DNA of 64,000 nucleotides, taken from assembly GCF_000306765.2 (NCBI RefSeq), contig NC_017941.2:1116001-1180000 (forward strand), in the 5' to 3' direction. The position numbers and the translations under genes are program-made. The notes under the pieces were generated by a model. It had not been told where the DNA came from, did not search any database, and saw nothing but the letters and a program-made list of their open reading frames with translations. Source of the stretch: Haloferax mediterranei ATCC 33500. GTDB lineage: Archaea; Halobacteriota; Halobacteria; Halobacteriales; Haloferacaceae. Shown piece after piece: positions 1 through 8,205 of the stretch (position 1 is its first letter; each line of letters starts with the position of its first letter).

Positions 1-197
1 GCTATTTAGGGATACAAAATAGGCGTCGTTGCTGTCGCTATCGACGGGTTTTCGGTTGTCATCTTGTTGTCTCGGGGAGTCTCGATACCCCTCAGGAAAC
101 GAGTCAGATGGGTCAATTGTCGAGTCTCAGACGAACCGAATTCGGGTCAGGTGCAAACAGGAGGTGTGTATTAGTAGATGTGTCACTAATTGTCACT

Positions 198-599
198 ATG
201 GCTTCGATCCCTGCTGACTTCCAAGACCTGTTCGAGAAGCAGACGTTCGCCCATCTGTCGACGATTTTGCCGGATGGGAGTCCGCATGTGACGCCGGTAT
301 GGGTTGATTACGACGCCGATGCTAATCGCCTGTTAGTGAATACGGAACGTGGCCGCCGAAAAGAGAAAAACGTCCGAAATGACCGGCGAGTCGCAATCAG
401 TATGACCGACCCGGAGAACCCTTACCGCATGCTCTCCGTCCGAGGTGAGGTCAACGAACTCACCACGGAAGGGGCACGCAAGCACATCGACGAGATGACA
501 AAACGATATATGGGCGAGGATGAATATCCCAACCCAATCCAGACTGAACGCATTATTCTCTCAATCAAACCGGAGCACGTCAGCCATTACGAGCCGTAG
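198..599 (+). CDS. PPOX-class (F420/FMN-binding split-barrel) oxidoreductase
   Basis: A 133-residue protein with the small split-barrel layout of the pyridoxamine-phosphate-oxidase-like family: an N-terminal segment FAHLSTILPDGSPHVTPVWV, then a basic patch GRRKEKNVRNDRRVAI that in this family lines the cofactor phosphate site. Archaeal members usually bind F420 or FMN and reduce small organic substrates; the substrate here is unknown. A start at 108 is possible, but the ATG at 198 sits about 27 bases behind a TATA-like element near 166-175 and matches the family N-terminus, so a leaderless transcript is likely. The gene stands alone. Confidence 0.85.
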   Translation: MASIPADFQDLFEKQTFAHLSTILPDGSPHVTPVWVDYDADANRLLVNTERGRRKEKNVRNDRRVAISMTDPENPYRMLSVRGEVNELTTEGARKHIDEMTKRYMGEDEYPNPIQTERIILSIKPEHVSHYEP

Positions 600-722
600 C
601 TGACGTGGCTGTGTATTTTAACGGGCGCTACGCGCTGCACTTCGTGACCTCCGGTCACGAGATTCGAACCTCGGTCGCAACAAGTTGCTCCCTGATTCGA
701 ATCCCTCGTGCCGTTTTCACTG

Positions 723-814
723 CTCACTTCGTTCTAGGAAAACGAGCGCGACGGGAATCCCACGAGGCACCGCCGAGTGGGATTCAGGAGCGCCCGCTGA
801 ACGAACGAAGTGAG
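723..814. repeat. Nested inverted repeat with tRNA T-arm-like fragments
   Basis: In the 220-base gap before the tRNA, CTCACTTCGTTC (723-734) is the exact inverse of GAACGAAGTGAG (803-814). Inside it GAATCCCA (755-762) mirrors TGGGATTC (778-785). The segment near 744-761 also resembles the 3' end of the tRNA at 821-842 (GCGCGACGGGA followed by a T-arm-like stretch), and further T-arm-like words occur near 661 and 696. This looks like degenerate tRNA-end copies or a folded spacer; no open gene is seen here. Confidence 0.6.
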
Positions 815-820
815 TGAAGC

Positions 821-892
821 GGGCGCGACGGGATTCGAACCCGCGATCGAGAGGTTAGGAACCTCTCGCCCTGTCCACTAGGCCACACGCCC
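821..892 (-). tRNA. tRNA-Arg (anticodon CCT)
   Basis: Read on the minus strand, the segment folds as a complete tRNA. The acceptor arm GGGCGTG pairs with CGCGCCC (one G-U). The anticodon stem AGAGG/CCTCT closes the loop TTCCTAA with anticodon CCT, and the T arm is GGGTTCGAATCCC. It decodes AGG. No intron is seen and no CCA is encoded. The 3' neighbourhood holds partial copies of the T-arm region. Confidence 0.92.
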
Positions 893-977
893 TACAGAAA
901 CGTCTTTCAGGGCGAATCAAAAATCGCGTGGTTCGACCCCGTTGGCCGGGAGAGAAAAATCGAGGAAGAAGCTGCGA

Positions 978-1247
978 TTACGCCTCCGTCTCGGTCGACG
1001 TCTCGGTTGACGTTGACGTTGACGTCGACGTTTCGGAGGTGGTTTCCTCGTCGTCGCCTTCCATCTCTTTCAGTTCTTCTTCGATTTCGTTGCGTCCGCG
1101 CTGGAACTCGCCCATGGCCTGCCCGGTAGAGCGAGCAAGTTTCGGAATCTTGTTCGCGCCGAACAGCAGGACGAGCACGAGGAGGACGATGAGCAGCTCC
1201 GGCCCGCCCGGGAGTCCCGGAAACAGGGGGGTAATGGTCTCGAACAT
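978..1247 (-). CDS. tatA: Sec-independent (Tat) protein translocase subunit TatA
   Basis: An 89-residue TatA/TatE protein: a short N-terminus, one transmembrane helix (PELLIVLLVLVLLFGANKIP) with the conserved FG hinge, then an amphipathic helix (KLARSTGQAMGEFQRGRNE) and an acidic tail. TatA forms the pore part of the twin-arginine translocase, the main export route for folded proteins in haloarchaea. The C-terminus is a low-complexity Ser/Thr/Glu repeat, mirrored in the DNA as a repeated GACGTT-like hexamer near 1005-1032. The start at 1247 gives the usual MFE N-terminus; an upstream start at 1274 would add nine residues. Confidence 0.93.
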   Translation of the reverse strand: MFETITPLFPGLPGGPELLIVLLVLVLLFGANKIPKLARSTGQAMGEFQRGRNEIEEELKEMEGDDEETTSETSTSTSTSTETSTETEA

Positions 1248-1498
1248 CGCTATTTCTGCGTTGTCCAGTGGCAATTATAGGCTTTTTGCCTTCTACGGCC
1301 TCAGGAATTGCAGAATAACGTTGGTCGGATGCATCGAAATCGGAGTCCACAGCCCTCGAACGAGGGCAACTCCTACGAATATCTTGTGGCCGGACGCTCG
1401 AATCACCTGTTTGGATGCGTAACTGTCGGCCGGGAGTACGGGACCGTGTATCTCCGCCGACGCAGAGATAATGTGCCCCCCGCGAATATGCACCGCAT

Positions 1499-1999
1499 AT
1501 GGTATCTGTCGACGACACTGCGCCTGATTTTACCGCACCGCTGACCGACATCGACGGCGATATCGAGTTGTTCACGCTCTCTGAACACCTCGACGAAGCT
1601 CCCATCGTCCTCGCATTCTTCCCCGCGGCCTTTACCGGCGTCTGCACAACGGAGATGTGCACCTTCCGCGACCAGATGGCAAATTTCGAAGATATCGGGG
1701 CGACAGTCTACGGTGTCAGCATCGACACACCGTTTACGCTCTCGGAGTTCGCCGAGAAGAACAATCTCAACTTCGGTCTCATTAGCGACACGAATCGCGA
1801 ACTCGTCGACGCGTACGACGTGGAGATGGACTTCGCCGACCTCGGTGTCAACCGCGTCGCCAAGCGGTCGGTCTTCGTCGTGAACGGCGACGGCGAAATT
1901 ACCTATGAGTGGGTCAGCGACGACCCCGGCGTCGAACCCGACTACGAGGCGGTCGAAGCGGCGGCCGCAGCACTCGAAGGTCCCGCTGCATCGGTATAG
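1499..1999 (+). CDS. Peroxiredoxin (Bcp/AhpC-TSA family)
   Basis: A 166-residue thioredoxin-fold peroxiredoxin. The peroxidatic cysteine is Cys49 in FFPAAFTGVCTTEMC, with a nearby Cys54, a spacing that recalls the two cysteines of atypical 2-Cys Bcp proteins. The enzyme reduces hydrogen peroxide or organic peroxides using thiol reductants in the cytosol. Length is normal for the family, and the ORF begins directly at the ATG. It stands alone between tatA (divergent) and the HD-domain gene; 68 bases separate it from the latter, so co-transcription is possible but not shown. Confidence 0.93.
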   Translation: MVSVDDTAPDFTAPLTDIDGDIELFTLSEHLDEAPIVLAFFPAAFTGVCTTEMCTFRDQMANFEDIGATVYGVSIDTPFTLSEFAEKNNLNFGLISDTNRELVDAYDVEMDFADLGVNRVAKRSVFVVNGDGEITYEWVSDDPGVEPDYEAVEAAAAALEGPAASV

Positions 2000-2068
2000 G
2001 TCGCGGGGGACGCTCCTGTCCCGGATTTTCCCCAGTTCTTTTTTCTCGGTACGACGACCATCTGTATC

Positions 2069-2881
2069 ATGAGCGATTCTGAAGAGTCCCTCGATGGTGG
2101 TCGAGCCTACGACCCCGATGCAGACCACGCGTTCCCCGACGAGAAACTCAACGAGGTGCTTCCTGCACTGCTCGAAGACGAGGAGATAGTGACGCTCCTC
2201 GAAGCGCAGAACGTGAACGCGGTGACGCGCAAGGGTTACAACGACCACGGTCCGAAGCACATCGAAATCGTCCTCAATCGTGCACTCAGACTCTATGACC
2301 TCCTCAAGGACGGCGGCTGTGAGTTCAACGGCGCGGCCGAACAGGGACTCGATGAGGCCGACGAAGCGGTCATCATCGCGCTCGCGGCGCAGTTACACGA
2401 CATCGGTCACATCGTCCACCGCGACAATCACGCCTACTACTCGATTCCGCTCGCATCGGACGTGCTCGACAGGTTCCTTCCGCAGTTTTACGACCTCGCC
2501 GATGCAGTTCGCATCAAAGGCGAAGCCCTCCACGCAATCCTCTGTCACCACCGCGAGGAAGACCCGCTGACCCTCGAAGCGGGTGTTATCCGCGTCGCCG
2601 ACGCGCTCGACATGGAACGCGGTCGCTCGCGTATCCCCTACGAGAAGGGCGGGCGCGGCATCAACACGCTCTCCAGTCGTGCCATCAGAAACGTCACGCT
2701 GAAACGAGGTGACGAGGCGGCCGTCCTCGTGGAGATAGAGATGGTGAACGCCGCGGGCGTCTACCAGGTCGACAACCTCCTGAAAGCGAAGCTACAGGGG
2801 TCGGGACTCGAAGACCACGTCAGAATCGTCGCGGTCAACACGAAGTCCGAAGACAGACTGGTCGAGCGTATCGAACTCTAA
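2069..2881 (+). CDS. HD-domain metal-dependent phosphohydrolase
   Basis: A 270-residue protein with a clear HD-superfamily metal site: His in the KHIEIVLNR region, the LHDIGHIVH doublet, and a later HAILCHHREE segment, followed by an Asp in RVADALDMERG. Such proteins hydrolyse phosphoester bonds in nucleotides or cyclic nucleotides with two metal ions; the substrate is unknown. The first 40 residues are very acidic. Archaeal genomes carry several of these next to housekeeping genes, and the context here gives no pathway. Confidence 0.88.
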   Translation: MSDSEESLDGGRAYDPDADHAFPDEKLNEVLPALLEDEEIVTLLEAQNVNAVTRKGYNDHGPKHIEIVLNRALRLYDLLKDGGCEFNGAAEQGLDEADEAVIIALAAQLHDIGHIVHRDNHAYYSIPLASDVLDRFLPQFYDLADAVRIKGEALHAILCHHREEDPLTLEAGVIRVADALDMERGRSRIPYEKGGRGINTLSSRAIRNVTLKRGDEAAVLVEIEMVNAAGVYQVDNLLKAKLQGSGLEDHVRIVAVNTKSEDRLVERIEL

Positions 2882-2942
2882 GCGGACAAAAAAGCGAGAA
2901 ACGACGGCAGAGGAGGACAGTCCCCTCACACGACGGGCTTTT

Positions 2943-3851
2943 TCAGTCGTTTGACCGTGCGAGTTGCTCAATCCCTTCGACGGAGAGTTCGCCGCTGAGC
3001 GTGCGGTTCGGGTAGGGGAAGTCGATTCCCTCGTCGTCGAACCGTGCTTTCACCGCGGTGACATACTCGCCCCGAGTCTTGACGAAGTCGGCGCGGCTGG
3101 GGTTCGAAATCCAGATGCGCGATTTGAGGACGACCGCCGAGTTGCCGAGTTCGGTTAGCCGAACCGACGGTTCGGGGTCGGTCATGATGCCCTCGTGCTT
3201 GTCGGCTTCTTCGAGGATGATATCGGTCGCGTTCTCGATATCGTCGTCGTAGCCGATGCCGAACGGGACCTGCAGTCGAAGCTTGTCCTTTGCGACGGGG
3301 TTCTTGATGACGCCGCTCGTGAGCTGTGAGTTCGGGACAGTGAGCAGTTCGTTGTCGAACGTCCGAACCCGGGTCACGCGAAAGGAGATGTCCTCCACGA
3401 TACCCGAGTTACCATCCCATTCGACCCAGTCGCCGATGCGGAACGGTCGGTCGGTGAAGATGAAGATACCGGCGACGAAGTTGGCGATAACGTCCTGCAT
3501 CGCAAAGCCGATTGCGAGTGTCGCCGCGGCACCGATGGTCGCAAGCGACTGCAAGAAGTTCCCGAGGCCGGCGAAGCCGAACCCGACGGCGAGAGCGATA
3601 AACGCCGTGACGAGAGTTACTATCTTCAGCAGGGGCTGTTTGGCGTGTTTGTCGGCCCCGCGTCGGTCGAGCATACGACTGACGACGGACGACAAAACAG
3701 CCTTGCCGACGACGTAGACGACGGCGAACCCGATAATGAAGCCTAAAATAGCACCGAACGTCGCCGCGTACGGGATGTTCTGCTGTGCGAGGAACTGACC
3801 GACTGCGCCACCGTCTCCCTGTAACTGGAGTGGAAGCGCGAGGAGATTCAT
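2943..3851 (-). CDS. Small-conductance mechanosensitive channel (MscS family)
   Basis: A 302-residue MscS-type channel. Two or three transmembrane helices occupy about residues 25-130, ending in the glycine/alanine-rich pore helix (IGAAATLAIGFAMQDVIANF). The beta domain follows with FRIGDWVEWDGNSGIVEDIS and an alpha/beta C-terminal domain. It releases osmolytes on hypo-osmotic shock, relevant to a salt-loving cell. Its start codon overlaps the stop of the upstream yhbY gene by 4 bases, so the two are co-transcribed. Confidence 0.93.
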   Translation of the reverse strand: MNLLALPLQLQGDGGAVGQFLAQQNIPYAATFGAILGFIIGFAVVYVVGKAVLSSVVSRMLDRRGADKHAKQPLLKIVTLVTAFIALAVGFGFAGLGNFLQSLATIGAAATLAIGFAMQDVIANFVAGIFIFTDRPFRIGDWVEWDGNSGIVEDISFRVTRVRTFDNELLTVPNSQLTSGVIKNPVAKDKLRLQVPFGIGYDDDIENATDIILEEADKHEGIMTDPEPSVRLTELGNSAVVLKSRIWISNPSRADFVKTRGEYVTAVKARFDDEGIDFPYPNRTLSGELSVEGIEQLARSND

Positions 3852-4096
3852 CTGTGGAAGACTGCTGTCTTCCCGCGCGTCTCTATCAGTTCGGCGTTCA
3901 CTCGCTCTGCGAGGTCGGCCGCAGCCTCGTCGACCGTCGTGCCGCCGAGCGATGCGCGAAGGAACTTCGCTTTCACGAGATTCTGGTTTGCCAGTTGGTC
4001 GTTGAGTTCGCCGACGACCGCTTCGAGACCACTTTTGCCCACCCAGACGGTCACGTCGAGGTTGTGTGCTTCTTTTCGCAGGTCCTGTTTGTCCAT
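3848..4096 (-). CDS. YhbY-type CRM-domain RNA-binding protein
   Basis: An 82-residue single CRM domain. It has the WVGKSGL motif (the GKxG loop that binds RNA) and a C-terminal strand ending TRGKTAVFHR. CRM proteins associate with pre-ribosomal large-subunit RNA. The gene overlaps the downstream MscS gene by 4 bases and follows RNase P component 4 by 111 bases on the same strand, so an RNA-processing theme (rnp4-yhbY) is likely, with the channel gene as a passenger. Confidence 0.92.
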   Translation of the reverse strand: MDKQDLRKEAHNLDVTVWVGKSGLEAVVGELNDQLANQNLVKAKFLRASLGGTTVDEAAADLAERVNAELIETRGKTAVFHR

Positions 4097-4207
4097 ACGT
4101 GACTGCTACTATGTGCGAGAAGGCTTCAATAGTAAGGCTTCGGCGGCCGTTTGGGGGTCACCCGCACGCGAAACCGCGAAAGCAGCCGACAGAATCGAGT
4201 TATGGAG

Positions 4208-4483
4208 TCAGTACGGGTAGCGTTTGGTCGCCCCGCAGTCACACCTGACGACGACGTGACCGCCCGACTGCGTCCGGACGCGAGCGTTGACTCCCGGGCG
4301 GAGATACGCATCGCACTCATCACAGGTAAAGCGGCGGAACTCTCTGGGCAGGCCGCAGCGATTCCGCTCTGCGACCCGGCGCGCGAGGCGAACGTACTCG
4401 CGGGCACGTTCGTGGTCCCGGTCGCTCGCCGCCTCGCGGGCGAGTTCGTGGAGTCGGTCGATACGCTCCTCCGCGATGCTCAT
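4208..4483 (-). CDS. rnp4: Ribonuclease P protein component 4 (Rpp21)
   Basis: A 91-residue Rpp21/Rnp4 protein: an N-terminal helical part (EERIDRLHELAREAA), then a zinc ribbon built from NRCG, CDEC and CDCG cysteines. It is one of the protein subunits that bind RNase P RNA and help mature tRNA 5' ends. The ATG at 4483 gives the family-typical MSIAEERI start; upstream in-frame extension to 4534 adds a non-conserved stretch. The gene lies upstream of yhbY on the same strand. Confidence 0.93.
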   Translation of the reverse strand: MSIAEERIDRLHELAREAASDRDHERAREYVRLARRVAERNRCGLPREFRRFTCDECDAYLRPGVNARVRTQSGGHVVVRCDCGATKRYPY

Positions 4484-4580
4484 ACTCGTTGGGGAGCGTG
4501 GCCCGAACAAAGACGTTCCGAACTGAGACGACAAAACTGGAAGCCGGTAGGGTCAAATCCCGTCCGAAAAAACGGCGACT

Positions 4581-5642
4581 GTGCGCGTCTTGAACTACCT
4601 CGAGCTCTCCTCGCAGCTCGACCGGAGCGGCATCGGAACCTCCACCGACCAACAGCGAGCGGCTCTCGCGACGACCGACGTTGAGGTCATTACCTCACCA
4701 TGGCCGGAGCCGACCGTCTCAGGTGCCGCCGAACTCCTGCAAGGGGATGGAGTCTTCCGCGACTACGACGTGGCCCACTGCAATCTCATCGGGCCGGGGT
4801 CCGTCGCTGTTGCCCGACACGCCAAGCGAAACGACATCCCGCTCGTCCTCCACTCGCACGTCACGCGCGAGGACTTCGCCGAGAGCTTCCGCGGGTCGAC
4901 CGCCGTCGCACCCGCCCTCGGGAAGTATCTCAAGTGGTTCTACTCGCAAGCCGACGTGGTGCTCTGCCCCTCGAAGTATACGAAGGGCATCCTCGAATCC
5001 TACCCGGTCGACGCCCCGATTCGACCCATGTCGAACGGCGTCGATGCCGAGGCGCTCGAAGGGTTCGAAGACCTCCGCGACGAGTACCGCGAGAAGTTCG
5101 ACCTCGACGGCATGGTCGTGTTCGCGGTCGGCAGCGTCTTCGAGCGGAAAGGTCTCACCACGTTCTGTAACGTCGCCAAAGAAACGGACTACGACTTCGC
5201 GTGGTTCGGCAAGTACGACTCCGGCCCGCACGCCTCGAAGGCGGTCAAATACTGGGTCAACAACGCCCCGGAGAACGTTACCTTCACCGGCTGGGTCGAC
5301 GACATCCGCGGCGCGTTCGGTGCCGGCGACGTGTATCTCTTCCCGACGAAAAACGAGAATCAGGGCATCGCCGTCCTCGAAGCGATGGCGTGCGGAAAGG
5401 CGGTCGTCATCCGCGACATCCCCGTGTTCGAGGAGTTCTACACCCACGGCTACGACTGCCTGAAGTGCTCGACCGACGAGGAGTTCCGTCGGGCGCTCGA
5501 CCTTCTCAACCGCGACCCTGACCTCCGTCGTCGACTCGGTGAAAACGCTCTCGAAACGGCCGCCGAGCACAACCTCGACCGTGTCGGTGACAGACTCGTC
5601 GAAACCTACGAGGACGTTCTCGACGGGTCGTTCGCCGACTGA
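4581..5642 (+). CDS. GT4-family glycosyltransferase
   Basis: A 353-residue GT-B fold transferase using a GTG start. The N-terminal half holds the acceptor domain. The C-terminal half has the donor-site signature ENQGIAVLEAMACGKAVV, which contains the two glutamates of the E-x7-E motif, preceded by GSVFERKGL. It transfers a sugar from a nucleotide-activated donor to a lipid or glycan; the exact acceptor cannot be read from sequence. A second GT4 gene follows 98 bases later on the same strand, suggesting a shared glycan or glycolipid pathway. Confidence 0.88.
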   Translation: MRVLNYLELSSQLDRSGIGTSTDQQRAALATTDVEVITSPWPEPTVSGAAELLQGDGVFRDYDVAHCNLIGPGSVAVARHAKRNDIPLVLHSHVTREDFAESFRGSTAVAPALGKYLKWFYSQADVVLCPSKYTKGILESYPVDAPIRPMSNGVDAEALEGFEDLRDEYREKFDLDGMVVFAVGSVFERKGLTTFCNVAKETDYDFAWFGKYDSGPHASKAVKYWVNNAPENVTFTGWVDDIRGAFGAGDVYLFPTKNENQGIAVLEAMACGKAVVIRDIPVFEEFYTHGYDCLKCSTDEEFRRALDLLNRDPDLRRRLGENALETAAEHNLDRVGDRLVETYEDVLDGSFAD

Positions 5643-5740
5643 AATCCGATTTTCTCGCGTTGGCGAGCGTTGCTTGCTGACACACATCATGGCAGCGCGA
5701 AGTCACAACGGTTTATCCCATCCGGGTCACACGACCGGGC

Positions 5741-6847
5741 ATGCAGTCGGTCGCCGCGTTCACCGACACGTACCTACCGACCGTCAATGGCGTCACTTAC
5801 ACGATTCAGACGTGGCGCGAGCGATGGCAACGCCGCGGTGGCCGTATGGACGTTATCTTCCCGGACGACGACGAGTACGAATCCGAACCGGGCGAGTACC
5901 CCGTCAGGAGCCTACCGTTTCCGTTCTACGAGGGGTTACGAATCGGTGCGCCGCGGATTCCGAAGGCCGTCGAGGACGCCGATATCGTCCACGCACACAC
6001 ACCGTTCGGTCTCGGCTTGGCGGGGCTTCGACTCGCTCGCCGCCATGACCTCCCGCTCGTTGCGACGTACCACACGCCCACCGCCGAGTACGCCGAATAT
6101 CTCAGTTCTGTCGGGGCCATCGAGCGCGGCGTCGAGCGAACCGCCGAGCGCTACGAACGCTGGTTTTTCGACCGCGCCGACGCGGTTATCGTCCCGAGCG
6201 AGGACGCCAAACGACGCCTGTTGGAGGAAGTCGGTGTCGACGCCGACATCGCTGTCCTCTCGAACGGCATCGACATCGAGCAGTTCGCGCCGGCCGATGG
6301 CGACGAGTTCCGTCGGCGACACGACCTCGGCGACGGTCCGATTATCGGTTACACCGGGCGACACGGCTACGAGAAGCATCTCGACGAACTTATTCGCGCC
6401 GCAGCGGACCTCGACGTGACGCTCGTCTTCGGTGGCGACGGCCCCGCCCGCGACCAGTTAGAGCGACTCGCCCGCAATCTCGGCGTCGACGCTCGCTTCC
6501 TTGGTTTCTTAGACCGCGAGGACCTTCCCGCGTTCTACTCGGCGCTCGACGTGTTCTGTTTCCCGAGTCCGGTCGAAACGCAGGGACTCGTCGCGCTGGA
6601 GGCGAACGCCTGCGGGACGCCGGTCGTCGGCGTGAACGAAGGTGCGCTCGAAGACACGGTCGTCGACGGCGTGACGGGATACCACTACGAATCGAGGGAT
6701 TTGGAGGGGTTCCGTCACGGAATCCGGCGCGCCCTCTCGGAGCGAGACGAACTCAGTGCGCGGTGTCTCGACCGACGCGACGAGGTGAGCGTCGACCACT
6801 CGGTCGACCGACTCGCGGCGCTCTACGACCGCGTCGAGTCCCAATAA
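5741..6847 (+). CDS. GT4-family glycosyltransferase
   Basis: A 368-residue GT4 enzyme starting MQSVAAFTDTYLPTVNGV, an N-terminus typical of mannosyl/glucosyl transferases related to diacylglycerol glycosyltransferases. The acceptor motif HAHTPFGLGLAGL is at about residue 85, and the donor motif ETQGLVALEANACGTPVVG with the paired glutamates is near residue 285. It is membrane-associated in relatives and builds glycolipids or surface glycans. It follows another GT4 gene in the same direction. The particular sugar and acceptor are inference only. Confidence 0.88.
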   Translation: MQSVAAFTDTYLPTVNGVTYTIQTWRERWQRRGGRMDVIFPDDDEYESEPGEYPVRSLPFPFYEGLRIGAPRIPKAVEDADIVHAHTPFGLGLAGLRLARRHDLPLVATYHTPTAEYAEYLSSVGAIERGVERTAERYERWFFDRADAVIVPSEDAKRRLLEEVGVDADIAVLSNGIDIEQFAPADGDEFRRRHDLGDGPIIGYTGRHGYEKHLDELIRAAADLDVTLVFGGDGPARDQLERLARNLGVDARFLGFLDREDLPAFYSALDVFCFPSPVETQGLVALEANACGTPVVGVNEGALEDTVVDGVTGYHYESRDLEGFRHGIRRALSERDELSARCLDRRDEVSVDHSVDRLAALYDRVESQ

Positions 6848-6873
6848 AAGAAGACAATCGACTGGAAGTCGTC

Positions 6874-7290
6874 TTAGTCGCGGTCTTCGAGCGCGTCGGC
6901 GATGCGACGCAGTTCGCGGTTCACGTCGCGGACTTCGTCACGGAGTTGTCGGACTTCTCGGACGAGTTGTTCGTCGCTACCGCTTCCCTGTTCTGGGTCT
7001 CGGGGGCTGCTGCCTCCCATGCCGCCGGGGCCGCCGCCCATGCCGCCGGGGCCGCCACCGCCCATCATTCCGCTCATCATCTGCGCGAAGGGGTTGCCGC
7101 CGCCGCCCATGCCACCGGGGCCGCCACCGCCCATCATCTCGTCAGGGCTCGGGCGCTCGCCCTCTTCGCGCTCCTTTTCGCGTCGCTTGCGAATCTCTTC
7201 GACTCGCTCGCGGAACGACTTCTCTTCGTCTTCTCCGTTTTCGCCTTCGTCGGGTGCCTGCGTCTCGTCTGCGGGTTCGTCGTCAGCCAT
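6874..7290 (-). CDS. Gly/Met-rich low-complexity protein with C-terminal coiled coil
   Basis: A 138-residue protein in three parts. An acidic then charged helical N-terminus (KSFRERVEEIRKRREKEREE) is followed by a central Gly-Gly-Met-Pro-rich stretch with repeats of GGGGPGGMGG (about residues 52-92), and a C-terminal heptad segment QLVREVRQLRDEVRDVNREL that should form a coiled coil. No enzyme family is recognised. The flexible Gly/Met centre between two helical ends resembles scaffold or chaperone-like adaptor tails, but this is only an analogy. The codons are in frame with haloarchaeal usage, so it is expressed coding sequence rather than a shadow. Confidence 0.75.
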   Translation of the reverse strand: MADDEPADETQAPDEGENGEDEEKSFRERVEEIRKRREKEREEGERPSPDEMMGGGGPGGMGGGGNPFAQMMSGMMGGGGPGGMGGGPGGMGGSSPRDPEQGSGSDEQLVREVRQLRDEVRDVNRELRRIADALEDRD

Positions 7291-7375
7291 GGTCGCGGGT
7301 TAGCCGTCCACCCGGAAAGTGCTGACGGTCTTTCGGAGTCTGTCAACCAAATGTCTCGAGTGGGGCAGACCAAAA

Positions 7376-8122
7376 TTAGCTGAATGCACCGAGACTCGAC
7401 TGTAAGTCGCGGTCGGTGCCGCCCCGTTCGAGTTCGTGGCCGACGAGGTCGCGCATGTCGACTGCGTAGGCCGTCCCGCCGTGGTCGAGAACGAGGACGC
7501 GCCCTTTCACGCCGCGAATCGTCCCCGTGGCGATAGTTTCGGCGACCGGGCTGCCCGAGAGGTCGAGTCCGTAGTCGAACGAAAACGTCTCTATCGGGTC
7601 GAATTCGGCGAGAAGCGACTCCCACGCGTCGGCGTCGACCTCACGTCCGAATCCCGAAATCTTCGTCGGCACGCGAATGCGGTCCGAGATTTCGGTTGCG
7701 AGTTCGGCTTCGTACTCGCGGGCGACGCGGCCGTCGGAGAAGGTTCGAATGTGTGCCGCGCGGTCCGCACCCTGCTCTCGAAGTCGGGTTTCGACCCGCC
7801 AGTGGCGCGTCACGCCGACTTTGAACGTGTTCGGGGCGAAGGCGGCGAGGTAGACGGCGTGGTCCTCGTAGCAGTCCATCTCGTCTTTCAGACACGTCCC
7901 CGTACACTTGGCGCAGACCCACGTGCTCCGGTGGTCCGGGCAGTACGGCGCGCCGTCGTTGTCACACGGGATGTGGCGGTCGTCGTGGATGGTTCCCGCG
8001 CAGTGGCGGTCTTCGAGACGGTAATCGAGTTCGGTGCCGGGGTCGAGGTCAACCGAGTCGATGCCGTCGCTCGTGCTCACGAACAGCGCGGGGGTTCCGG
8101 TATCGTAGCCGACGACCTGCAC
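7376..8122 (-). CDS. DUF2797 family protein
   Basis: A 248-residue protein with a cysteine-rich N-terminal half (HCAG, PYCPDH, VCAKCTGTC, DC), which looks zinc-binding, followed by NTFKVGVTRHWRVETRLREQ, a segment reminiscent of GIY-YIG-type nucleases. These features match the DUF2797 family; function is unknown. It lies upstream of the Gly/Met-rich gene on the same strand (85-base gap). Confidence 0.82.
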   Translation of the reverse strand: MQVVGYDTGTPALFVSTSDGIDSVDLDPGTELDYRLEDRHCAGTIHDDRHIPCDNDGAPYCPDHRSTWVCAKCTGTCLKDEMDCYEDHAVYLAAFAPNTFKVGVTRHWRVETRLREQGADRAAHIRTFSDGRVAREYEAELATEISDRIRVPTKISGFGREVDADAWESLLAEFDPIETFSFDYGLDLSGSPVAETIATGTIRGVKGRVLVLDHGGTAYAVDMRDLVGHELERGGTDRDLQSSLGAFS

Positions 8123-8205
8123 GCACCGGGGTACGAAGTCGCGGTAGAAAGGTGCCTCGCTCCCGGGTAGCGGAACGGTTCCGGGGAGGTGTCGAGACCT
8201 GCTGA

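Noticed and set aside
1403..2260. Minus-strand frame opposite the peroxiredoxin and HD gene
   Set aside because: Covers two well-supported plus-strand genes and has no recognisable motifs.
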